A stretch of 64,000 bases of DNA from Vanilla planifolia (taxonomy: Eukaryota > Streptophyta > Magnoliopsida > Asparagales > Orchidaceae): positions 5,475,153-5,539,152 of the forward strand of contig CM043868.1 of the NCBI GenBank assembly GCA_023846275.1. Direction: 5' to 3'. The notes under the pieces are model-generated. The model did no database searches. It worked only from the letters and a program-made list of their open reading frames with translations, and was not told the origin of the DNA. Made by a program: the position numbers and the translations under genes. Every line of letters begins with the position of its first letter. The first letter of the stretch is position 1. Shown piece after piece: positions 11,490 through 20,669 of the stretch.

Positions 11490-12500
11490 CTATGTTAAAA
11501 ACTTAAGCTTGGGCAAAACCCTAGGTATTCTTGTTGCCAAGAATTGTTGTGCCATAATTGTTCTTAGGAAGCTAACAACATTGCTTGTTTAAGTCATGAA
11601 GAGGCACACTTTGGACTTTAGAATGTCTTAGATGGCTTCTAAGGTGAAGAGAAGTCCTCAATTTTTAGTGGAGAAAGTTAATAAGGCTCTATTGGGTGCC
11701 TTGAAAGAGGATCAGGTAGGCCTAGAATTTTCTTAAGCTTTTAAGAATTGGGTGGGGCTCTATTAGTGTATATTATGTGAGGTTAGTGTAGAATTGATAT
11801 CCAATATATGATTTAAGGTAAGACCCTACATATTAATTATATATCTTGTTGAAGATTCTTAGTTGATTAATTAAAAAATGATATAAGTTTTTATTAGCCC
11901 ATGGATGAAGCTTAGTATAGAACAAAATTAAGGTAAACCAAGTAAGGTAAGTTATAGATAGAGTTAAGTCTTATCATGCATGAATGGAGATGTTAGATAT
12001 GAACCTAAGATTAGATCATAGATATTAGTGCTTGTTAAGTCTTGTACATGATTGGAATAAAGCTTTAGGGAAGAGAAGTCCTTAATTATAACCTTGGATG
12101 AGGAGTGGAGGGCTTGATCTAGGTCTTAAATGAAGATGTTAGACTCAACCAAGGGAAAATTTGCTTATTCTTATAATGGGTAAACTTTAAGTATCACCTG
12201 GTTGATTTGGCTAAGACATTGGGTAACCCTATAATCTCTTAAGGCATGGGTTAACATCATAAATAGTGATTTGGGTTCACAAAAGTTCTATTAATGACTC
12301 TTTTATTGTTTGACCTAGTTTAAGTTATTGTGTTAATCCAAAGTCTTTCTTGAGCCACTTACATAGCTCCCCAAATCACTATGTGGTGTTCTAAACCATG
12401 GCCTGATAGATTATATGATTACTTAATGTCTTACCCAAATCAACTAAGCAATGCTAGGGTTTAATTGATTCTCTAATAGCAATGCCAAGCTAGAGGGATA
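11490..12500 (+). repeat. Unclassified dispersed repeat, copy B
   Basis: About 11567-11625 ('gctaacaacattgcttg', then 'aagtcatgaagaggcac') aligns closely with 38027-38085 ('gcttgcaacatggctta', then 'aagtcatgagaggcat') and with the reverse complement of 45.6 kb. About 11795-11890 ('ttgatatccaatatatg', 'ttatatatcttgttgaag') aligns with the reverse complement of 45.3-45.4 kb. There is no coding potential. I infer one repeat family. Confidence 0.7.
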
Positions 12501-13143
12501 GCTATTTTCATCATTGAGAGTGTTGGTGTGATAACTTATTTAATTAATATAAAATGTCTTTTAAATAAAGTTTGATTTATTACATTTCTACATTTCAAAT
12601 CTAGAACCTAAAAATTTATTAAGTAGGAGCCTCAAAAAACATACCAAGATGGATATGATCAGACACAAAATTTGAGCATACAATCATGAAGATCTTAACT
12701 TAAGAAATCTTTTAGTATGCATTTTTTATTTTTTGGAGGCTATTTTAATTTTCTATGAATTTTTAAAGTTGAAAAAAAATTAATATTAAAATAAGAGAGG
12801 AAGAGAAATAGCTTAAGCAAGAAAAGAGATTTTTGATGTCAACTTGTCAAAAAAGCATGTTAATGTATGATCCTATTTGACTTTCTCTTCATGAATATAG
12901 TATTTGTTGTTTAGGATGTTGTGGAGGTAGAGTTTAGGTGGATATTATGAAATTGTGCTCTAGTAGCCCATTATTATTTTTTATCACTTTGATTGTGTAA
13001 GATGATATACAAAATGGTCTTATACAATTTTCATAATTGGGGGCTAGTGAAGGGTCATTTGCCAGGTACAAATAGGAGCATAAATTTGTCAACTAATCAT
13101 CATACATGTATGATGTACTAATCAAACAAGTATGATTAGTTTA
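12501..13143. other. AT-rich flank of the chromovirus insertion
   Basis: No gene is recognised. The stretch next to 13143 was continuous with 23663 before the chromovirus inserted. Confidence 0.4.
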
Positions 13144-13148
13144 AGAAA
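13144..13148 (+). repeat. Target site duplication, left copy (AGAAA)
   Basis: AGAAA directly precedes the 5' LTR and recurs directly after the 3' LTR at 23658-23662. A 5-bp duplication is typical of LTR retrotransposon integration. Confidence 0.95.
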
Positions 13149-13550
13149 TGTTATACCTGGTAAAATATTATATGTTTAATCTTCAATAATTCAATTGTGG
13201 CTTGGATGATTTCAGATCGACAGTAGGATGAGCTAGGAGCTCAATTGGAGGCTATTGGAATTTCTGAAATTTTCTGGGGATTTTTCGGAGCACCGAGATT
13301 TTTTATTTAAAACCGAAATTTGGTTTTTTTTTTTTTTACCGCGCGTGAACCGGACCGGAGCGGTTCAGCGAAGGCGGGGCGGTTCACCGAGGTGCGTTTG
13401 CGCGTGCGTTTGGATAAGCCGCGGATAAGCGGATCGGACGGGCGAGATCAGCGGTGCAGATTAACCGGCTGATCGGGTGTTAAGCGGCATTTTTGGAAGG
13501 TCAACTGGCGCTTAATGGGTCTTAACGGGTTATTACCGGTTTAAGCTGGG

Positions 13551-13583
13551 TATTTAACCTAAACTGTTCGGCTGTTAGGGTTT
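13551..13583 (+). promoter_or_regulatory. TATA-like site and telo-box in the LTR
   Basis: 'tatttaa' at 13551-13557 is followed by 'ttagggttt' at 13575-13583. The latter is the telo-box (AAACCCTAA on the other strand) common in leaders and promoters of plant translation-related genes. Placing the U3/R boundary here is inference; both motifs are preserved in the 3' LTR. Confidence 0.35.
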
Positions 13584-13761
13584 CGAACGGCGGCTAGAGG
13601 CGAAGTGTTCGCGGCGAACGGCGGTACTTTCCGGCAGCCTTCCAAGGGGCTTTTGGTAACCGGAGGTTCGCGGGACAGAGGCGAGCATTTTGGTACCGGT
13701 TTCGTTCGGCGAGGAGCTGCGGTTGATCGCGTGCGAGCTTCACCGTCGCCGGCGAGCAAAG

Positions 13762-14000
13762 GTAGGAAATTCAGATTTAAATCAGTTATTTAGCAAATTA
13801 AAAATATGGATTATTTTGCAAATAGCTACTTGAGCATGCGGATATGGGTTTTTGGAATTGATTAATGCAATTGATTGATTTTAGCATTTTAGGGGTTTTT
13901 TTTTTTATGAAGAAGAATATATATATATTCCGCCGAATTGGAATTTCTGTGCATAGAAGCATGCCTTAGGTTTTGATATTATCATATTGCCATTATTCAG
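13762..14000 (+). other. Possible small intron in the LTR leader
   Basis: A strong plant donor context 'caaag|gtaggaa' lies at 13761/13762 right after a GC-rich, exon-like block. The following ~240 bp is AT- and T-rich and ends in 'gccattattcag|gt' at 14000/14001, a good acceptor. Both sites are unchanged in the 3' LTR. Splicing itself is inference. Confidence 0.35.
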
Positions 14001-14501
14001 GTTATCTGAATGCTAGAATGATTTTAATTTCATGAATTGGCATAGTCGGATCGAACAACACTTCGGCGAAAATTTTTGCATGGACATCTAGCTTCGCGAC
14101 TTGATTATATGGAATTTTTAGGCTAGTACGAGCTTTAGGCTCGCGTCCCCTTGCGTTCGGTCGCCGAAAATCGACGGGGGAAACAGAGATTTCCGGAAAG
14201 TCGACGGTTAGGATTTCGCGGGCGACGGGCGAAGGAAAGGGATGAATTAGGGCTAATTAGGGATTAGTCTGATTATTAAGTGAATAATTATATTAATTAT
14301 TAATATTTATATGTTAAGCGTCGGCCCGAATTCGGATTATTAACTTCGGCCAGCGGGGTTCTCGGATCAGCGCGTAAGGGTTCCGAACTGGCGACGAGAA
14401 CCGGTTCAGGGGACGTGCGGCGCGGATGAGAGAGAAGCGGAAGAAAAAAATTAATTCGAAAATTAATCCGAATTTTCGGAAAAAGGATATGCGGATTTTA
14501 A

Positions 14502-14522
14502 ATTCGGAAATTTATTCCGAAT
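14502..14522 (+). repeat. Short inverted repeat in the LTR
   Basis: 'attcgga' and 'tccgaat' flank 'aatttat', a potential small hairpin in a run of related 'ccgaa/ttcgg' words. A 3' LTR counterpart lies near 22023-22043. Confidence 0.5.
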
Positions 14523-15038
14523 TTCAGAAAATGGATAAAGGACGTAAATTGATTTTGGAATTTAAAATTTCCTGAAGTGAGGAAGAGGTGATTTTTGGAA
14601 ATCACGTAGCCAAGTTGAAATTGACTGTTGGAAATTACCCATAAATTTTGTGCAGCTGGATTAGTTAGAAGGAAGTGTGACACTTGGGTGCTACCAGAAT
14701 AGTTAGAATTTTGGTACAGTTTGTGTTGCTTGGATGGCAATGACATGGATTGAGTCAGTTTACTCAGTGTTGGCATATTTCATGGATTGGCATATTGGAC
14801 CGGACTACTATAGGCCCTATATGATGTTTTAGGGTAGTTGTGGTAGGTAACTGTGCGGTATAGACTTAGCTTCCACAGTATACATGTGGACTGGTATGCG
14901 CCTTGTTGTATATGGACACATGTTGCCGAATCTTGGAGTTAGAGCTTGGCAATGACTGTAGGGGCGTGAGCTTCTATGGAAATTGTTGGGAGAGGACTTC
15001 TTGGGACGGTGTCTGAGTCGATCTCTTCTGGTCCATGA

Positions 15039-15142
15039 GTGTAGGCCTGCGCGCCTGAGGGTGACAGGGGTGTCTCGCCGTGGCTAGCCAAGTGTGTAGG
15101 CCTGCGTGCTTGGGGGTGGCAGGGGTGTCTCACGTTGGCTAG
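15039..15142 (+). repeat. Imperfect tandem duplication in the LTR, 55-bp period
   Basis: 'gtgtaggcctgcgcgcc' at 15039 recurs as 'gtgtaggcctgcgtgct' at 15094. Each is followed by 'caggggtgtctc' and 'ggctag'. The two copies differ mainly by transitions. The same pair is present in the 3' LTR (from about 22559). Confidence 0.85.
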
Positions 15143-15212
15143 AGATTTATGGGACTGGTTCTATCTATGGTCTCCAGGAGATTGATTGACGAGAGACGCT
15201 GCGATGTCGGGT

Positions 15213-15303
15213 GCCATGCGTGCGCAGAGATGGGCGTGTCCCGCTGGCATGCTTGCTTAGGCGCCATGCGTGCGCAGAGATGGGCGTGTCCCGCTGGCAT
15301 GCT
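15213..15303 (+). repeat. Tandem duplication in the LTR, 41 bp repeated at 50-bp spacing
   Basis: The 41-bp block starting 'gccatgcgtgcgcagag' at 15213 recurs identically from 15263. The 3' LTR carries the same pair (from 22734 and 22784) with one difference in its second copy, so the duplication predates this insertion. Confidence 0.9.
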
Positions 15304-16103
15304 GCCTGGGAGCACAGAGGAGAGCTACTCTGGTGTGACTGTGGTTGGTCAGAGTCTGGGACTAAGAGTGCCTTTCCACCCTACATTGTTATGCTGTATT
15401 TCTATACTCTTGCTATTATCCTTCTCTTGCATGAGAGTTTTTTTTTACTAGCTGTCTTTCCTACTGGGCGTAGCTCATTCCTTTATTATCTATATTTTTC
15501 CAGTGGCTCGGCAGACTTGACGCCACCCAGCTTTAGGTGGGATCGTGATCAGTAGGCTAGTGGAGGAGATCTGATCTGTGATTTTCTTAGACATTCTGGT
15601 TAGTTGATTGTTGCTGTTGGATGTATTCAGTGAGACTGTTATTCTTATGTCTTGTATTATGTGAGAGTGATTCTGACTCTTGTACTCGGATGGATGATGT
15701 GGTATTTGATGGACTGTGATTTTTCATATGAGTTACATTTTTATACACTATCTTATTTTCTATCTTGACGGTATGGTGTGTGGAGTGCCATTTCATATCG
15801 GTGGATGTTATATATTTTTTTTTTGATGGTGAGATCATTACATGACTATGGAACTTAACCTTGGGGGTTCAGACTTCTATTAGATCGGTTCTCCTACCGG
15901 TATGGGTTAGGAGTATTGGGTCTAGTAGGAGTAACATTGCGCGAGTTCATCAGTTAATTCAGGAGTCATGAACCTGATTTGACGGTGTGCCCGGGAGATG
16001 GGATCCACATATTAAGGAAAGTAGGTGTGTAATGATGTGTTATATCCTATGTTTTTCGTAGGCTACTCAGGTTGGTATGGGACGATCTGAGCTGTCTATA
16101 TGT

Positions 16104-16123
16104 AAAAAAAAAAAAAAAAAAAA
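16104..16123 (+). repeat. A-run next to the LTR 3' terminus
   Basis: About 20 consecutive A residues precede 'tggggtgtaaca'. The matching run in the 3' LTR is slightly longer. Its fixed place in both LTRs shows it belongs to the element and is not a retroposed poly(A) tail. Confidence 0.85.
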
Positions 16124-16139
16124 TGGGGTGTAACAAGAG

Positions 16140-16152
16140 TGGTATCAGAGCC
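16140..16152 (+). other. Primer binding site, initiator-Met tRNA
   Basis: 'tggtatcagagcc' starts 4 bases after the 5' LTR end and is fully complementary to the 3' end of plant initiator-Met tRNA as I know it. It primes minus-strand DNA synthesis. Confidence 0.93.
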
Positions 16153-16294
16153 CTAGGTTAGGATAGTGGGGCTAGACATGTATAGAAGTTCAACCCAAGG
16201 TGGGGAGAACTGTTGGTCATTTTATTATACTATGGTAGTCCGTATGCCAAATGCCAAATGACGACTCTAATGCCAGATTAGTTGCTTTGACAGT

Positions 16295-16987
16295 ATGGCT
16301 GATACCAGGAGACTTTCCGTTCGTGGAGCAGCTAGAGGCAGACCTGTATCTGCTACTTCTACCCCGGAGACGATCCCAGCATTGCCAGTTGAGCCAGCCG
16401 TGGATCGTTGGATCGATGCCTTTATGCGGCTACGTCCGCGGAGTTTCAGTGGGTCGGCTGACCCAGCGGTGGCAGATGACTGGATGGCTCATATGCTTGA
16501 GCTTTTTGATGCCTTGGGATGTCCACTCGGCAGGAGGGTAGTACTTGCTGCTTTAGTATTGGAGGGAGAGGTTGCTACCTGGTGGAGAGGCCAGTGGCGC
16601 GCTGTGTTTGGGGAGGTCCAGAACAGCGAGATAGCTTGGGAGGACTTTGTTGAGGCATTCAGGGAGTGCTATATTCTGGCTTCTACCATGTCTCAGTCCA
16701 GGAGGGACCTTATACACCTCAGGCAAGGCCAGATGTCAGTGAACGACTACTTATCGAGATTCACATATCTGGCGAGGTATGCCTCAGAGCTGGTACCATC
16801 TGAGGAGCGCAGATGTGAGATGTTCTTGGAGGGACTTCGTCCTATGCTGCAGCGTCAGTTGGTTGTGAGCCAGTTTGCCAGATTTCGTGACTTAGTGGAG
16901 GCTGCGAGATCCGTTGAGCTTATTGACATCCAGATGGAGGCCCAGAGAGAGGCTCACAACAAGAGGAAGGAATTCAGAAAAGCCTAA
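16295..16987 (+). CDS. gag: Gag of the chromovirus (first 230 codons, ends at in-frame TAA)
   Basis: Capsid part of the polyprotein, which forms the virus-like particle. It begins MADTRRLSVRGAARG; this is the first Met after the leader in this frame. The middle (about residues 45-210) is a typical retrotransposon gag core: FSGSADPAVADDWM, VVLAALVLEGEVATWWRGQW, then FRECYILASTMSQSRRDL and FLEGLRPMLQRQLV. The frame stops at TAA (16985-16987), where related elements read on into the zinc knuckle. Pol continues in the same frame 51 bp later, so the stop is best seen as a CAA-to-TAA nonsense change. Programmed readthrough is possible but I see no strong sign of it. Confidence 0.88.
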   Translation: MADTRRLSVRGAARGRPVSATSTPETIPALPVEPAVDRWIDAFMRLRPRSFSGSADPAVADDWMAHMLELFDALGCPLGRRVVLAALVLEGEVATWWRGQWRAVFGEVQNSEIAWEDFVEAFRECYILASTMSQSRRDLIHLRQGQMSVNDYLSRFTYLARYASELVPSEERRCEMFLEGLRPMLQRQLVVSQFARFRDLVEAARSVELIDIQMEAQREAHNKRKEFRKA

Positions 16988-19096
16988 CAGAACAAAAAGG
17001 ACAAGAGACACAGAGGTCACCGTGGTACCCAGGAGGGCGTGGTCCAGCCACGGCCTATTTCCGAGAGGCCAGTGCAGCAGACAGGTACTCGGACTAGGGG
17101 GATTATTTGCTACCACTGTCAGCAGCCAGGACACAAAAGGTACGACTGCCCGATATGGAAGAAACAGAGGATCACAGGACCGGTTGGTTCATCTGGGGGA
17201 CAGCCCAGAATATTTGCATTGACTCGACAGCAGGCTTCAGAGTCACCAGAAGTGATCACAGGTATGCTTTATTTTGGCAACGTACAGTGCGTGACTTTGT
17301 TTGATACTGGTGCATCTCATTCTTTTGTTGCTGAGAGGATCTGGAATCAGATATCAGGATCCAAGGGTTATTTAAAAGAACCCTTACTGGTTAGGCTTCC
17401 TGATGCGAAAGAGATTCCCACTGTTCAGAAGACTGATGGGTTTATTCTGATTAGTGGACACGAGTTCGTGACAGAGTTGATATGTGTGCCGCTAACAGAG
17501 TTCGACATCATTTTGGGGATGGATTGGTTGTGCTACCATGTAGTGGTTCTGGATTGTTGCGAGAAGAAGGTTAGGATCAGGGTGCCTGGTTCGGAGGATG
17601 TGATATACTTTGGTCTGAACAGGCAGATTCCCCTGATCTCAGTTCTTCAGGCAGAGAGACTAGTGAGTAAGGGTTGTACTAATTGGTTGGCTTATGTGGC
17701 AGATAGCCAAGCCACCACTACCCTTATGTCAAATATTCAAGTGGTGAGAGACTTCCCTATGGTTTTTCTAGAGGAATTGCCTGGACTTCCACCAGCTAGG
17801 GAAGTGGAGTTTTCGATTGATTTGGAGGCAGGAGTAGCTTCTATTGCTAGAGCTCCCTACAGGATGGCTTCAGCCGAGCTAGCAGAGTTGAAGACTCAGT
17901 TGCAGGACTTATTAGACAAGGGACTCATACGCCCCAGTTGTTCACCTTGGGGTGCCCCTGTCTTATTCGTCAAGAAAAAAGATGGTAGTATGAGGCTGTG
18001 TGTGGATTATAGGGAATTGAATAAGGTTACGATTCGTAACCGGTACCCTTTACCACATATTGATGATTTACTAGATCAGCTGCAGGGGGCAACTGTGTTC
18101 TCCAAGATCGACTTGCGTTCGGGTTATCACCAGATCCGGATTAGAGATTCTGATATACCCAAGACAGCCTTCCGTACTAGATATGGACAATATGAGTTCA
18201 CAGTGTTACCTTTTGGATTGACTAATGCTCCAGCAGTGTTTATGAATCTGATGCATCAAGTTTTTCATGCCTTCTTGGACCAGTTTGTGATCATATTTAT
18301 AGATGATATATTGATTTATTCCAGAGATAGGGAGGCTCATACAGATCAGTTGAGGACAGTGCTCACAGTATTGCAGGAGAATGAGCTGTATGCAAAATTC
18401 TCCAAGTGTTCTTTTTGGCTAGACTCAGTAACATTCTTGGGACATATTGTCAGTACAGAAGGCGTGGCTGTTGATCCTAGCAAGATACGAGCTATTATTG
18501 ATTGGAAACGACCATCTTTCGTCACTGAGATCCGGAGTTTCCTTGGTCTGGCAGGTTATTATAGGAAATTTGTTCCTCACTTTTCTAGACTGGCCGCTCC
18601 ACTGACACAACTGACCCGGAAGGGAAAATCTTTTGAGTGGTCAGAGAGTTGTGAGAACAGTTTCCTAGAGCTGAAGCAGCGGCTTAGTACCGCTCCAGTA
18701 TTGATTTTACCCACTCAAGGGAAGCCTTATCAGATGTACACTGATGCTTCACATATAGGCTTGGGAGCTGTACTGATGCAGGATGGCAGGGTTGTGGCGT
18801 ATGCTTCGAGACAACTGAAGGATCATGAGAAGAATTATCCCACTCATGACTTGGAGTTAGCTGCTATCATATTTGCCTTAAAAATATGGAGGCATTATTT
18901 ATATGGAGTGTCCGTAGATTGCTTCTCTGATCACAAGAGTCTCAAGTATCTATTCACTCAGAAGGAACTGAATTTGAGGCAAAGGAGATGGTTGGAATTG
19001 ATAAAAGACTATGAGCTGGTGATAAATTACTGCGAGGGTAAGGCTAATCCTGTTGCTGATGCTTTGAGCAGCACGCAGTTATGCATACTATGTTAG
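16988..19096 (+). pseudogene. pol: Zinc knuckle, protease, RT and RNase H of the chromovirus
   Basis: Same frame as gag, open from just after the TAA; first Met at 17039. Counting from that Met: zinc knuckle [14 protein letters not shown] at residues 24-37; protease with active-site DTGAS at 89-93 and ILGMDWL further on; RT with [28 protein letters not shown] and catalytic FIDDILIYS (about 18295-18325); RNase H with YTDAS, a Glu in THDLELAA and [10 protein letters not shown] (about 18730-18990). All expected catalytic acidic residues are present. The frame is lost at about 19070, right after 'ADALS', by what looks like a one-base deletion, so it ends in a short unrelated tail at 19096. Otherwise this part looks functional. 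It makes the cDNA copy in the particle. Confidence 0.92.
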
Positions 19097-20655
19097 TCTG
19101 TGACTCTATACTAGACTTGGATTGGGATGTTGAAAGATGTCAGGAACAGTTGTCTGTTCAGAGACTGGTTCACAGACTTAGCTCGTTGACTATTCGGGCT
19201 GACTGGTTATCTGAGATGCGTGATCTTCAGCTTTGTGATGAAGAGCTGAAGGAGAAGTTTGAGTTGGCATCGCAGGGATTGGGAGGAGACTTTGCTCTCA
19301 GAAACGACATTTTGACTTTCAGGGGTCGCTGGTGTGTGCCATCACATCAGGAGTTCAGAGAGAAGATCCTTCGACAGGCTCATTATGGAACTTTGGCTAT
19401 GCACCCTGGAGAAGTCAAGATGTACAGGAATTTGAGAAGTGTTTTCTGGTGGAGAGGTTTGAAGGCAGATGTTGCTGCTTTTGTTAGGAAGTGCCTTAAA
19501 TGTCAGCAAGTTAAGGCCGAGCACCAGAGACCTGGAGGATTGTTGCAGAGGTTGTCGATTCCGGAGTGGAAATGGGATGACATCACTATGGACTTTGTGA
19601 CTAGTCTTCCTCGTACCAGACAAGGTTTTGATGCCATTTGGGTCATCGTGGATTGATTGACCAAGTCAGCCTATTTCTTATCAATTAAGAAGACGGATTC
19701 AGCGGCACAGTTGGCAGAGGTATATATTCAGCAGATTGTCAGATTGCATGGGATTCTCCGATCTATTATTTCTGACAGAGACGCCAAGTTCACATCACAG
19801 TTTTGGAGGAGCTTACACACTACCATGGGTACACAGTTGAAGTTCAGTACTGCTTATCATCCTCAGACAGATGGACAGTCTGAGCGGACTATTCGGACCT
19901 TGGAGGATTTGCTACGCCTGAGCATACAGACTTACTCAGCAGATTGAGCCATACGGTTACCCTTGGTAGAATTTGTGTATAATAACAGTTTTCAGGCGTC
20001 GATTGGTATGGCACCTTACGAGGCACTGTATGGACGTCGGTGTAGATCTCCTCTTTGTTGGGAGGAGGGTGATTCCAGGAGAGTGTGGGGACCCCAGATT
20101 ATGGAGGAGACCGCAGCGGAAGTCAAGTTATTGCAGGACAGATTACGTACTGTGCAAGATCGCCAGACAAAATTTTATGATCCTAAGCACAGAGCTGTTG
20201 AGTTCTCTGTGGGAGATAGGGTATTCCTGAAGATCAGTCCTATGCGAGGTCTATTCAGGTTTGGCAAGTCTTCTAAGCTTCGACCTCATTACATTGGACC
20301 CTATCCTATTCTGGAGAGGATTGGTGAAGTGGCTTACAGGTTGGCACTTCCTGAGCATCTGACTGGGATTCACAATGTGTTTCATGTATCGAATCTCAAG
20401 AGATATGTGCCAGATCCTTCTCATTGTATCGGTGATGATCTTCCTGGTTTGCAAGTGGCACCAGATTCTTCTATTGTGGAACTGCCAGTTCGCATCCTCG
20501 AGGAGAGCAGCAGGCAGCTGAGGAACAGGTCGTTTCCTATGGTCAAGGTTCTGTGGAATAGACATGACGAAAGCGAGGCAACCTGGGAGCTAGAGCAGGA
20601 TGTTGCGGAAAAGTGGCTGGAACTTCTTGCTGAATTTCGAGGGCGAAATTCCTGA
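19072..20655 (+). pseudogene. int: Integrase with C-terminal chromodomain, two nonsense mutations
   Basis: Frame +1 relative to gag-RT, joining after the frameshift at ~19070. The N-terminal zinc domain has its His pair (AHYGTLAMHPGE) and Cys pair (KCLKC) at about 19375-19505. The core has DFVTSLP (first Asp), ISDRDAKFTS (second Asp) and PQTDGQSERTI (Glu). The C-terminal part carries the GPY-like VAYRL/HNVFHVSNLK region, then a chromodomain-like end (VKVLWNRHDESEATWELE). TGA at 19654-19656 replaces an expected CGA (Arg) and TGA at 19945-19947 an expected TGG (Trp); both are C-to-T type changes. The final stop (20653-20655) lies just before the PPT. Integrase inserts the cDNA; the chromodomain is thought to guide it to heterochromatin. 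Confidence 0.9.
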
Positions 20656-20656
20656 T

Positions 20657-20669
20657 AAGGTGGAGAGAT
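20657..20669 (+). other. Polypurine tract of the chromovirus
   Basis: 'aaggtggagagat' directly precedes the 3' LTR. It is purine-rich apart from one internal T and the last base, and would prime plus-strand synthesis. Confidence 0.85.

Larger units (their letters stand above)
13149..16135 (+). repeat. 5' LTR of the chromovirus, 2,987 bp
   Basis: It begins 'tgttatacctgg' and ends 'ggggtgtaaca', giving TG...CA termini. Its left half holds CpG-rich blocks (about 13340-13760 and 14090-14460), a TATA-like site, a telo-box and a splice-donor-like site. Its right half holds two imperfect tandem duplications (15039-15142 and 15213-15303) and an A-run of about 20 just before the end. Short open frames inside it are not conserved proteins. 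It is unusually long for a gypsy LTR and makes up over half of the element with its partner. Confidence 0.95.

Noticed and set aside
13559..13793. Short frames on both strands in the GC-rich LTR block
   Set aside because: Open by GC-rich composition and conserved between LTRs only because the LTRs are young copies; no protein similarity.
15149..15555. Overlapping 100- and 114-codon frames in the chromovirus LTR
   Set aside because: They run over the tandem duplications, which makes the repeated peptide, and differ in length between the two LTRs. LTR sequence explains them.
17039..20565. Shadow frames on both strands over gag-pol
   Set aside because: They overlap the clearly conserved polyprotein frame and have no similarity of their own.
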